NCBI GenBank assembly: GCA_959020715.1
Contig: CAUESV010000001.1
Location: forward strand, 248,001-312,000
Reading direction: 5' to 3'
DNA length: 64,000 bases
DNA from: an uncultured Collinsella sp.
GTDB taxonomy: Bacteria; Actinomycetota; Coriobacteriia; Coriobacteriales; Coriobacteriaceae
Shown: positions 52,510 to 62,607 of the stretch, piece by piece
Position numbering within the stretch: the first letter of the stretch is position 1
How the letters are laid out: each line of letters begins with the position of its first letter
Position numbers and translations under genes: made by a program
The notes under the pieces: generated by a model
Seen by the model: the letters and a program-made list of their open reading frames with translations, nothing else
What the model was told of the DNA's origin: nothing
Databases searched by the model: none

Positions 52510-53328
52510 CTAGCCGATGGCGTTTTTGAGTTCGGCGCGGCGCTTTTTCATGCCCATCATGACGGCGTTGCGCAGCTCGGGCATGCGCGCGGTATCCATC
52601 TGGGGTACGCCCTCGAGCTTATAGGGAATCCCCAGCTGCTCATACTTGACGATGCCCATCGTGTGATACGGCAGCATCTCCAGGCCCACCACGTTGTGCC
52701 ACGGGGCGATTAAACGACCGAGCGCCTCGCACTCCTCCGCCGTGTCGGTAATGCCCGGCACCACCACGTGACGGATAACGACCTTTATCCTGCGACGCGC
52801 CAGCTCGTCGCCAAACGCCAGGATACGTGCGGGATCGCAACCGGTCAGCTTTTTATGCTCGACCGGGTCGGCATGCTTGATGTCGAGCAAAACCATGTCG
52901 GTCTCGTTGAGCACAGCATCGAACTTCTCGGGGTGGTTGGGATCAAACGCATATCCGCAGCTATCCAGGCAGGTATGCACGCGGCCATCGGGGTTGCTGT
53001 GCATTGCACGGAACAGGTCGGCCAAAAACTCAGGCTGTAGGAGCGGCTCGCCGCCCGAAACCGTAACGCCGCCGCTGCGGTAAAACTCATGGTTACTCTG
53101 GAACTCGTCCATCAGGTGCTCGACGGTCACCATGGTGCCGCCGCTAACCGACCAGGTATCGGGATTGTGGCAATACGCGCAGCGCATGGGGCAGCCCTGA
53201 ACAAACACCACAAAGCGGATGCCGGGTCCGTCGACCGTACCCATCGTTTCAATCGAATGTACGCGGCCCAGGGCAAACGCGGAGTCCTCGGGACGAGCGT
53301 CCACACCCTCGAGCGTCATCTCAGCCAT
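52510..53328 (-). CDS. pflA: Pyruvate formate-lyase activating enzyme
   Basis: About 272 aa from the ATG at 53328. Radical SAM motif CPMRCAYCHNPDTW (CxxxCxxC), preceded by VDGPGIRFVVFVQG; TVSGGEPLLQPEFLADLF is the SAM-binding glycine motif. It uses SAM to abstract H from the glycyl-radical Gly of PFL. It sits ~1.8 kb from the split PFL genes on the same strand, with a DegV gene between. Confidence 0.95.
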   Translation of the reverse strand: MAEMTLEGVDARPEDSAFALGRVHSIETMGTVDGPGIRFVVFVQGCPMRCAYCHNPDTWSVSGGTMVTVEHLMDEFQSNHEFYRSGGVTVSGGEPLLQPEFLADLFRAMHSNPDGRVHTCLDSCGYAFDPNHPEKFDAVLNETDMVLLDIKHADPVEHKKLTGCDPARILAFGDELARRRIKVVIRHVVVPGITDTAEECEALGRLIAPWHNVVGLEMLPYHTMGIVKYEQLGIPYKLEGVPQMDTARMPELRNAVMMGMKKRRAELKNAIG

Positions 53329-53450
53329 TCCCGCTACCTTGCCTCTCATTGGTTTTAGTTACATAAATGCCAGAGCCATTCTAGCCCATACGCATGATGG
53401 TGAAACGGTTTAGTGGTCAATTGGGTTGTTCTATTTGGCCCCACACAAAA

Positions 53451-53483
53451 GCGGCGGGAAGGTTGTCACAACCCACCCGCCGC
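53451..53483 (-). terminator. Terminator of the DegV gene
   Basis: GCGGCGGG and CCCGCCGC with an inner GGTTG/CAACC stem, followed on the minus strand by TTTTG. Confidence 0.85.
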
Positions 53484-53514
53484 CGAGGCAATAGATATCG
53501 ATAGACGCCAGGCC

Positions 53515-54369
53515 TTACACCTTGAGCGTGAGCACCGCGCCGAAGGCGGTCGGGCCGCAATGGCTCGAGATGACGCCGCCGACCTGAGTCCAGGTAACGT
53601 CCTTAAAGCCAAGATCGTGTGCATAGACTTCCATGTCGTCGCGCAACTCCTCGGAAAGACCCACCGAATACGCCAGGCCAATATGCGAGTAGTCGATCTC
53701 GCCCTTCTCTACCATGTGGTCAAGAAAGGCACGGGCACACTTAAGCATAGAACCGCGGAACTTCTTGGTCGCCACGAACTTACCACCCGTCACCTCAATG
53801 CAGGGCTTAATCTTGAGCAGATGGGCGCCAAGAAACGCGACGTTGGACAAGCGACCACCTGCCTTAAGGAAGGCAAGGTCCGTAGGAACAAAGCCCAGCA
53901 GCACGCGGTCCATCACCGAATTGGTAAAGGCGAAAATCTCGTCGACGGTGGCATCCGGATGGGCTTCGATATACTTGGCGGTCTCAACGGCGACAAGCGA
54001 CTGGCCCACCGACACAAAGCGCGTATCCATGGAGAAGACGTAATCGCGGCCCTTGGCGGCGATCTTCGATGATTGATGCGAGCAGGTCGTGGCCTCGGAA
54101 TATGCAAGATGCAAAATAGTCGCGTCGGGTTGCTCGGCATGGATGCGGTCGTACACATGCGCAAAATCCGCTGGCGAACAGCCACTGGTCTTGGGCATCA
54201 CACCAAACTCGTTGCAGCGCGAATAAATCTCGAGCGGATCGATCGAGCCGTCCTCGACGGTCTCGTCACCAATCGTGACATGCATGGGCACGCGCACGAT
54301 GCCATAGCGTTCGCAGAGCTCCGGCGTCACATCCGACCCAGACTCAACCACGATTACATACTTGCCCAT
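53515..54369 (-). CDS. DegV family fatty-acid-binding protein
   Basis: About 284 aa from the ATG at 54369, although its ribosome site is weak and the frame is open further. N-terminal VIVVESGSDVTPELCERYGI, then SGCSPADFAHVYDRIHAE, the loop SVGQSLVAVETAKYIEAHPD, FLKAGGRLSNVAFLGAHLLK and the C-terminal SHCGPTAFGAVLTL. DegV/FakB proteins hold a fatty acid for the FakA kinase. Its promoter is at 54530-54558; the leader contains a hairpin with GAGACGC/GCGTCTC arms (about 54450-54492). Confidence 0.92.
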   Translation of the reverse strand: MGKYVIVVESGSDVTPELCERYGIVRVPMHVTIGDETVEDGSIDPLEIYSRCNEFGVMPKTSGCSPADFAHVYDRIHAEQPDATILHLAYSEATTCSHQSSKIAAKGRDYVFSMDTRFVSVGQSLVAVETAKYIEAHPDATVDEIFAFTNSVMDRVLLGFVPTDLAFLKAGGRLSNVAFLGAHLLKIKPCIEVTGGKFVATKKFRGSMLKCARAFLDHMVEKGEIDYSHIGLAYSVGLSEELRDDMEVYAHDLGFKDVTWTQVGGVISSHCGPTAFGAVLTLKV

Positions 54370-54529
54370 TCTTATCACGACCCATCTCGACATTGGCTTT
54401 TCAATACATGACACGCGCGCCGCGCTGTTGCACAACGGCATCTAAGCGACAAAGAGACGCCGCCCCTTGCACATAACAAAGGACAGCGTCTCCCTGGAAA
54501 ACTCCGTGCTTAACTGAGATTTTACACGG

Positions 54530-54558
54530 TTTATAAATGAGTGTTACTTATCCCGCAA
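54530..54558 (-). promoter_or_regulatory. Promoter of the DegV gene
   Basis: On the minus strand TTGCGG, a 17-bp spacer and TATAAA, ~160 nt upstream of the start. Confidence 0.55.
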
Positions 54559-54632
54559 ACGGTCGCTATACGCGATAAACGGTAGTTGCTAAGAAAGTAT
54601 CCCGTGCGTCCAGCCCATCAGGAGAGTTCCGC

Positions 54633-54814
54633 CTAAAGGGTGACTACACAGGACCCCGCCGGGCCGCTTTGGGTTACTTTCCAAAACATTCCGCACTGAC
54701 GGAGGAAGCCCCCGCCGCGCGTAGCGCGCAGCGGGGGCTTCCGACATGTCCGAGGACGTTTTGGGAGGTAGCCCAAACAGCCCCGGCGATCCTGCGGGAG
54801 TTAAATCCCTTTAG
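54633..54814 (-). other. Large nested hairpin element C, containing the grcA stop codon
   Basis: Outer stem: CTAAAGGG (minus strand, includes the TAA) with CCCTTTAG. Middle stem: about 30 positions with several mismatches. Internal loop on the gene strand: AACGTCCTCGGACATGTC (5') and GTGCGGAATGTTTT (3'). Inner stem: GGAAGCCCCCGC-rich around GCGCTACGCGC. Same orientation to its gene as A, B and D. Confidence 0.8.
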
Positions 54815-55062
54815 AACTTGTCGTGGAAGGTACGCGAAATGACCTCGTCCTGCTGCTCCTTGGTGAGCGTGTGGAAGTTCACGGCATAGCCGGAAACGCG
54901 GATGGTCAGCTGCGGGTACTTCTCGGGGTGAGCCTGAGCGTCAAGCAGCGTCTCACGGTTGAAGACGTTGATGTTCAGGTGGTGGCCACCCTTCTCGGCG
55001 TAAGCGTCGAGCATGTGGACCAGGTTATCGGCCTGAGTCTCGGAAACTTCAGAAACCTTCAT
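54811..55062 (-). CDS. grcA: Glycyl-radical domain protein (separate C-terminal chain of PFL)
   Basis: 83 aa with AAGGAGA upstream. The glycyl-radical motif RVSGYAVNF (Gly about residue 58) is preceded by HHLNINVFNRETLLDAQAHP and PEKYPQLTI, matching the last ~75 residues of E. coli PflB and the stand-alone YfiD/GrcA. In E. coli GrcA is a spare part; here the adjacent PFL chain ends before this region, so this protein should be required. It is 85 nt downstream of that gene on the same strand. Confidence 0.92.
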   Translation of the reverse strand: MKVSEVSETQADNLVHMLDAYAEKGGHHLNINVFNRETLLDAQAHPEKYPQLTIRVSGYAVNFHTLTKEQQDEVISRTFHDKF

Positions 55063-55085
55063 AATGTGTCTCCTTCGATTGATAG

Positions 55086-55144
55086 GCGCCGGCCGAGACC
55101 GGCGCGCTAATCAGTAATCGTTATTGTTAGTATAGCACTAACAA
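55086..55144 (-). promoter_or_regulatory. Inverted repeats in the pflB-grcA gap
   Basis: TTGTTAG-N7-CTAACAA (55124-55144), directly after the pflB stop codon, and GCGCCGGCCGAGACCGGCGC (55086-55105). They may stabilise or process the mRNA, or separate expression of the two chains. Confidence 0.5.
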
Positions 55145-55147
55145 TAG

Positions 55148-57199
<2,052 letters not shown>

Positions 57200-57665
57200 T
57201 GTGTAACCACGCTCCTAGTTACGTGTAATGCGGCGCTCTCTCACACCGCTGCTTATTGAATTCTTGAATGTTCGGCTTGCACTACCGGCTTCTTCCGTTC
57301 TTCACCACACGTTGGTGTAGGGAAAACGTTTATCCACCTTGGAACTACAACCCAAAACCCAAGATTTCACCCATTTGAGAAGGATAACATAGCGACCCTC
57401 TCCATCTGGGCTGTTATATGTTTCTTTTTTTATATCATAAGGACGTTTTTTACAAACCCGCAGGAAATGCGAGTGCAAACAACTACCGTTCACCGATTTG
57501 TATGGTATTTTTCCTTGCCTTTGTACGACGTTCGCTCTAGCTGTTATGCCAGCTTTAGCAGGGTAAAGTGTCCCAGAGACCCTACAGAAACTGCAGGGCG
57601 GCCACGGAATCCCCCGTGGCCGCCCTGTGGCATGGCTAGTTTTTAGCTTTGATTGCCGCTTGGCA
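57200..57665. other. Intergenic region upstream of pflB
   Basis: 466 nt, AT-rich for this window, with long T tracts on the plus strand around 57420-57450. It should hold the pfl promoter and regulatory sites, but I could not pick a convincing -35/-10 pair. The KDG permease terminator lies at 57594-57627. Confidence 0.5.
57594..57627 (-). terminator. Terminator of the KDG permease gene
   Basis: CAGGGCGGCCACGG and CCGTGGCCGCCCTG, a 14-bp perfect stem with a 6-nt loop. Confidence 0.85.
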
Positions 57666-58685
57666 TTAGGCGGCTGCGGCGGCCTTGTCGGCCGTTGCCT
57701 TGCTATCGCCGTTGCCCTGGCCCTCAAAATGCTTGTAGCACCAGCTGGTGACCAGCGGGGTCAAAATAGCCGTAACGATTGCGCAGGCAGCAACCTGTGC
57801 CGTAGCCGTCGCGAGCACCGCACCGCCGTACATGGCCCCGTTGACGCTTGCCATGGCAGCAGGCGTGGCCACATTGGCTCCGGCGCAGCTCGAAATGGCC
57901 GCACCTGCGACACCCGTACCGCCCGTGAGCTTATCGACCGCGATAACGGGAATTGCAAAGACCACCGAGCAGATCACGCCGAGCAGAATACCGGGGAGAC
58001 CGCCGTTGATAAGCTGGCCAAAAGTCATGGTCGAGCCCATGGCAAAGAAGACGAGCACGATGATGGCGGAAAGTGCCGGTGCCATCATCTTCTTAAAGCT
58101 GGGGAAGAGGTTGCCCAGAATAATGCCGACGACGATCGGCAGGATGGCACCCACGAGCGACCAGCCGATCGGAGCCTGGCCGGCAGCGCCGAGCACGATC
58201 ATCGTGACCGGAGGGCCGACAACGAGCGTGGTGATTGCGACAGCGCCGCGCTCGGCCTCATTGCCCATGGTGCCCATCAGACCAGCGTACATAGCGTTGT
58301 TGGCGCCGGTGCAAGCCGCCAGCATCACCATGGCAGAAATGCCAAACAGGTTGTCGTTGAACACATAAAGGATGAGCAGCGACACGGCAACGACCACGAT
58401 TTGCTTGACGGCGATGATGATGGCACCGCGGGCAGCGGCGGCAGGAGCACTCTTAAACGAAATCGTCGTACCGACGATAAGCAAAAAAGCGCCCACGAGC
58501 GGGCCTGCACCCTGCTGGGTCATGCCAAGCGTAAAGCTGCCGAGCGTTTTGAACAGGTCGGGGAATAGCGTGTTGAGCAGGCAGCCCAGCAAAAGCGGCA
58601 CCAAAATATTGGCACCCGGGATGGAGGACATCTTAAAGAACGGCTCCTTTGCCGCCGGTGCCTCCACCGCAGTCGATTCACTCAT
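57666..58685 (-). CDS. kdgT: 2-keto-3-deoxygluconate permease family protein
   Basis: About 339 aa from the ATG at 58685 (AAAGGAGAT upstream). Ten or so hydrophobic segments with KdgT features: PGANILVPLLLGCLLNTLFP, GTTISFKSAPAAAARGA, ACTGANNAMYAGLMGTMGNE and SSCAGANVATPAAMASVN. The family imports KDG, a pectin and hexuronate breakdown product. The upstream SDR gene resembles KduD, which fits hexuronate use. No other kdg/kdu genes are in the window. Confidence 0.88.
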   Translation of the reverse strand: MSESTAVEAPAAKEPFFKMSSIPGANILVPLLLGCLLNTLFPDLFKTLGSFTLGMTQQGAGPLVGAFLLIVGTTISFKSAPAAAARGAIIIAVKQIVVVAVSLLILYVFNDNLFGISAMVMLAACTGANNAMYAGLMGTMGNEAERGAVAITTLVVGPPVTMIVLGAAGQAPIGWSLVGAILPIVVGIILGNLFPSFKKMMAPALSAIIVLVFFAMGSTMTFGQLINGGLPGILLGVICSVVFAIPVIAVDKLTGGTGVAGAAISSCAGANVATPAAMASVNGAMYGGAVLATATAQVAACAIVTAILTPLVTSWCYKHFEGQGNGDSKATADKAAAAA

Positions 58686-58742
58686 ATATATCTCCTTTGG
58701 ATGCATGCGAATCGTAGCCGCACGCGCCTATGACAGAAAGAA

Positions 58743-58774
58743 GGCGACGGTCCCGAGTCGCAGGGGCCGTCGCC
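58743..58774 (-). terminator. Hairpin between the SDR and KDG permease genes
   Basis: GGCGACGG and CCGTCGCC with a GC-rich middle, followed on the minus strand by TTCTTTCT. A partial terminator inside a probable operon. Confidence 0.65.
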
Positions 58775-58792
58775 GAATAATCGTCGTGGGTA

Positions 58793-59542
58793 TTACCCGT
58801 CCAGGACGATGCCGCCGTCGCAGTCACCAATCTCGCCGTTCACGAAGCTGGCGAGGTCGGAAGCGAAGAACAGCACCATCTGCGCAGGCTCGCTGGCCTG
58901 GGCGGCGCGGCCCAGAGGAATACCGTTGATGATGCGCTGAGAGTTCTCGTCAGAGAGAATCGAGGTCATATCGGTCAACGTGAGCGACGGGCATACAGCG
59001 TTGCAGCGGACGCCGAACTTGCCGCCTTCCTTGGCGACTGCCTTGGTTAGACCGTTAACACCGGCCTTGGAGCTCGCGTAAGCCGCGGTGCCGAGCAGGC
59101 CGCCGCCGATCTTGCCTGCAACGGAACTCACGTTGACGATAGTGCCGGCATGGGCCGCCTTAAAGTGCGGGTACACGGCATTCATCATGGTAAAGGTACC
59201 GTTGAGGTTGATGTCGATGGTGCGACGCCACTCGGTGTCATCGATCTCATCGAACTTCTTGGTGCTGATGACGCCAGCGCAGTTGATCAGGATGTTGGTT
59301 TGCGGCAGGTCCGTAAAAATCTGCTCGACAGTCTCGCGCGCCTTGGGTGCATCGGCGACATCGAGCTGATAGAACTTGTTGCCCTCGCCAAGCTCGGCCA
59401 CCGCGGCCTCGCCCTTAGCAGCGTTCCTTGCGATGAGCGCGACATGTCCGCCGCCCGCGACGATGCCCTTGGCGATCTCGAGGCCAATGCCCTGAGTGCC
59501 GCCCGTGACAATCGCGGTCTTGCCCGTGAAGTCAAATGCCAT
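58793..59542 (-). CDS. Short-chain dehydrogenase, KduD-like
   Basis: About 249 aa from the ATG at 59542 (AAAGGGGG upstream); the frame extends 39 codons more without a site. NAD-binding TGGTQGIGLEIAKGI, NCAG (ILINCAGVISTKKF), the catalytic Tyr/Lys in GTAAYASSKAGVNGLTKAV and a C-terminal GEIGDCDGGIVLDG. It resembles 2-deoxy-D-gluconate 3-dehydrogenase (KduD), and the next gene is a KDG permease, so a hexuronate-derived substrate is likely. Confidence 0.88.
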   Translation of the reverse strand: MAFDFTGKTAIVTGGTQGIGLEIAKGIVAGGGHVALIARNAAKGEAAVAELGEGNKFYQLDVADAPKARETVEQIFTDLPQTNILINCAGVISTKKFDEIDDTEWRRTIDINLNGTFTMMNAVYPHFKAAHAGTIVNVSSVAGKIGGGLLGTAAYASSKAGVNGLTKAVAKEGGKFGVRCNAVCPSLTLTDMTSILSDENSQRIINGIPLGRAAQASEPAQMVLFFASDLASFVNGEIGDCDGGIVLDG

Positions 59543-59754
59543 GACTCCATCCCCCTTTATATAAGGTGTCTCCTCGCGGGAAGTTGGAGCATCGCACGTG
59601 GCGATTATATGAGTCCCAGTCGTCATGGTGGTGACAACCCCTCGCCTAACCGCGGGCATGATAGTTCTTTGAAACGCTTCAGGAATTGAATGATTTTAAG
59701 TCTTTATGCGCTCTTTATATTGCCCACTGCATGAGGCCCGCATATGGGGGTATC

Positions 59755-59803
59755 ATCTTCCACCGAAAATAGTTTCTAGTGTTAGGGGTTTTCGGTGGAA
59801 GAT
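59755..59803 (+). promoter_or_regulatory. 15-bp perfect inverted repeat spanning the marR start codon
   Basis: ATCTTCCACCGAAAA (59755-59769) and TTTTCGGTGGAAGAT (59789-59803) flank 19 nt. The GTG start (59795) is in the 3' arm and the TTAGGGG ribosome site is in the loop. It could be the MarR operator or an RNA hairpin that hides the start. Confidence 0.65.
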
Positions 59804-60244
59804 ACCGATTTCCATGAGCTTGGGCGTCAGCTCTTTACCGAGTTTGGCAGCATGCACCAGCGCGTTTCGCGCTTTGCCGACCAGGCTCTGGGTGGCGAGA
59901 TGGCCGTCATGCGCGCCCTCATGCGCGCCGGCGGCTCGCTCACGCCGAGCGAACTCGCCGATCGTGCCTGGGTCTCGAGCGCCCGCATCGCCAATATCCT
60001 GCGCGCCCTCGAGGCCAAGGGCTGGGTCGAGCGCGAGCACTCAAAGACCGACCGTCGTCGCGTACACGTCACAGTGACCGACAAAGGATTCCAGGTTATC
60101 GAAATCAAACGTCGGGAATTCGAGGACCGCACCGCGGCCTTCCTCGAGCAGCTTGGCGAAACAGATACCCAAGAGATGGTGCGCCTTCTTAGACGTGCCA
60201 ACGAAATTATCGACCGCAATCAAGAAAGGAGAGATGCCGAGTGA
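59795..60244 (+). CDS. MarR-family transcriptional regulator
   Basis: 149 aa from a GTG at 59795. The winged helix lies at ~45-110: LTPSELADRAWVSSARIANI, then RALEAKGWVEREHSKTDRRR with the conserved wing, followed by VTVTDKGFQVIE. Its end overlaps the first exporter gene (GTGA), so the three genes form an operon. MarR proteins usually repress such exporters and are released by their substrates. A long inverted repeat covers its start. Confidence 0.93.
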   Translation: MEDTDFHELGRQLFTEFGSMHQRVSRFADQALGGEMAVMRALMRAGGSLTPSELADRAWVSSARIANILRALEAKGWVEREHSKTDRRRVHVTVTDKGFQVIEIKRREFEDRTAAFLEQLGETDTQEMVRLLRRANEIIDRNQERRDAE

Positions 60245-62607
60245 GGATTCTCAAGCTCTTTAAAAAACATATCCTGGCACTGTTCGCAGCTATCGTACTT
60301 ATCGTAATCAGCTGCAACGCCGATCTGGCGCTGCCTACCTATATGAGCGACATCGTCGACGTGGGTGTGCAGCAAGGCGGCATCGCGTCGCCCGTGCCCG
60401 ACACCATCCGTGCCGAATCGCTCGACGACCTCGAACTCTTTATGAGCACCAAGGACGCCAAGGCTGTGGAGGCCGTGTTTAGCAAGGCGGACAATAACGG
60501 CACTCGAACGTACAAGGGCACCGAGGAGGAGCGCGCCGACGGCGGCAAGATTGCCGACATCATGAGCCTGCCCGAGACTGTCGTCCTTTCGTTCAACCAG
60601 GGCATCGATGCCGACTCCATGGGCGACATGATGGGCTCGTCCAGCGAGAAAGACAACAACGCCGCCCAGACCATGCCCACCCCCGAGCAGATGGCGGCGA
60701 TGACGCCCGAGCAGCTCGCCGAGATGCAGCAGAAGGCCGCAGCGGCGCAGAACATGCAAAAGCAGATTGATGCCGACGGTGGCAAGATCACCATGAAGAG
60801 CCTGCGTCTAGGCGTTGAAGGCGGCCTAATCGACCAGGACAAGCTCGTCGAGGGCGCCAACGATATGGCGGACAAAATGGGCTCCATGTCGGGTTCCATC
60901 GTGACCCAACGCGCCGTGAGCTATGTGCAAGACGAGTACAAGGCGCAGGGCATCGACCCCGCCGACGTGCAGAACGCCTACCTGGGCCGCATGGCGACCA
61001 CGATGTTTGGTCTGTGCCTGATCTCGCTGGTCGCCACCATCCTGACCGGTGCCGTGGCTTCGCGCACCGCCTGCTCCATCGCCCGCGACCTGCGCCGCGA
61101 GACCTTCAACAAGGTTATGCACTTCTCGCCGGCCGAGGTGGGCAAGTTTAGCCAGGCCTCGCTCATCACCCGCTGTACCAACGACATTCAGCAGATCCAG
61201 ATGGCCGCAACCCTGTTTATCCGCATGTGTCTGATGGCCCCCGTCATGGGCATCGTCGCCGTCATGCGCGTCCTGGCCAACCATACCGGCCTAGAGTGGA
61301 CCATCGCCGTGGCCATCATCGCGGTCTCGGCCGTCGTCGGCGTGCTTATGGGCCTCACCATGCCCAAGTTCAAAAAGATGCAGAGCTTTGTGGACCGTGT
61401 GAACCTTACCGCCCGCGAGCTGCTCGACGGCCTTATGCCCATCCGCTCGTTCAACCGCGAGGAGCATGAGCTCGAGCGTTTTGACAAGGCTTCGCTCGAC
61501 CTAATGACCACGCAGCTCTACACCAACCGAGCCATGAGCTTTATGATGCCGCTCATGATGCTCGTCATGAACTGCATCACCGTGCTTATCGTCTGGTTTG
61601 GCGCGCAGGGCGTGTCCGACGGCGTGATGCAGGTCGGCAACATGATGGCGTTTATCTCCTACACCATGCAGATCGTCATGGCGTTTATGATCCTCACCAT
61701 GGTTTCGGTCATCCTGCCCCGCGCCGAGGTCGCAGCCGAGCGCGTGGAAGAGGTCGTCACCTGCCCTACGAGTATCAACGACCCTGTCTCGCCCAAACTG
61801 CCCGCTACCAGCGCGCCGCGCGGCGAGCTCACCTTCCGCGACGTGAGCTTCCAGTATCCCGATGCCCGCGCCGACGTCATCAGCGGCGTGAACTTCACCA
61901 CGCATGCCGGTCAGATGCTCGGCATTATTGGCTCCACGGGCTCGGGCAAGTCCACGCTCGTGCAGCTGATTCCGCGCCTGTACGACGTCACGGGCGGCAG
62001 CATTTCGCTCGACGGCATCGATGTGCGCGACATGACCCTTTCCGAGCTGCGCCGCCGCATCGGTTATATTCCGCAGCAGGGTCGTCTATTCTCGGGTACC
62101 GTCGAGAGCAACCTCAAGTTTGCCGGCGACATGGTGAGCGATGATGACATGCACCAAGCAGCGCGCATCGCACAAGCCGAGGACTTTATCGCCGAGCGCG
62201 AGGGCGGCTACGACTCCCCCATCAGCCAGGGAGGCTCCAATGTCTCGGGCGGTCAGCGCCAGCGCTTGGCCATCGCCCGCGCATTGGCCAAAAAGCCCGA
62301 GGTCGTGGTGTTCGATGACTCGTTTAGCGCCCTCGACTACAAGACCGACGCGCGCCTGCGCGAGGAGCTGGCCAAAAACGTTACCGACGCCGCACTCGTG
62401 GTCGTGGCCCAGCGCATCGCGACCATCATGCACGCCGACCAGATCATCGTGCTCGACGACGGCCACGTAGTGGGCACCGGCACGCACGAGGAGCTGCTGC
62501 GCAGCTGCCCGGCGTACCTGGAGATCGCACAGTCGCAGCTTTCCGCCGAGGAGCTGGGGCTTACCCAAAAAGAAATTGCAGCCGTCATGGAAGGAGGCGA
62601 GCGCTAA
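60241..62607 (+). CDS. Heterodimeric ABC exporter subunit with degenerate ATP site
   Basis: 788 aa. The membrane domain is split by an insertion of ~200 residues (about 35-240) between the first two helices, Asp/Met/Gln-rich (TPEQMAAMTPEQLAEMQQKA) and predicted outside. The ATPase has Walker A GSTGSGKSTL (about residue 563), signature NVSGGQRQRLAIARALA and Walker B VVVFDDSFSALD, where the catalytic Glu is Asp. That change marks the non-catalytic half of BmrC/TM287-type heterodimers. The partner gene overlaps the stop codon by 1 nt. Confidence 0.94.
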   Translation: MRILKLFKKHILALFAAIVLIVISCNADLALPTYMSDIVDVGVQQGGIASPVPDTIRAESLDDLELFMSTKDAKAVEAVFSKADNNGTRTYKGTEEERADGGKIADIMSLPETVVLSFNQGIDADSMGDMMGSSSEKDNNAAQTMPTPEQMAAMTPEQLAEMQQKAAAAQNMQKQIDADGGKITMKSLRLGVEGGLIDQDKLVEGANDMADKMGSMSGSIVTQRAVSYVQDEYKAQGIDPADVQNAYLGRMATTMFGLCLISLVATILTGAVASRTACSIARDLRRETFNKVMHFSPAEVGKFSQASLITRCTNDIQQIQMAATLFIRMCLMAPVMGIVAVMRVLANHTGLEWTIAVAIIAVSAVVGVLMGLTMPKFKKMQSFVDRVNLTARELLDGLMPIRSFNREEHELERFDKASLDLMTTQLYTNRAMSFMMPLMMLVMNCITVLIVWFGAQGVSDGVMQVGNMMAFISYTMQIVMAFMILTMVSVILPRAEVAAERVEEVVTCPTSINDPVSPKLPATSAPRGELTFRDVSFQYPDARADVISGVNFTTHAGQMLGIIGSTGSGKSTLVQLIPRLYDVTGGSISLDGIDVRDMTLSELRRRIGYIPQQGRLFSGTVESNLKFAGDMVSDDDMHQAARIAQAEDFIAEREGGYDSPISQGGSNVSGGQRQRLAIARALAKKPEVVVFDDSFSALDYKTDARLREELAKNVTDAALVVVAQRIATIMHADQIIVLDDGHVVGTGTHEELLRSCPAYLEIAQSQLSAEELGLTQKEIAAVMEGGER

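Noticed and set aside
57302..57727. 141-codon minus-strand frame upstream of pflB
   Set aside because: It crosses the KDG permease end and its terminator, is rich in Arg/Ser and has no ribosome site.
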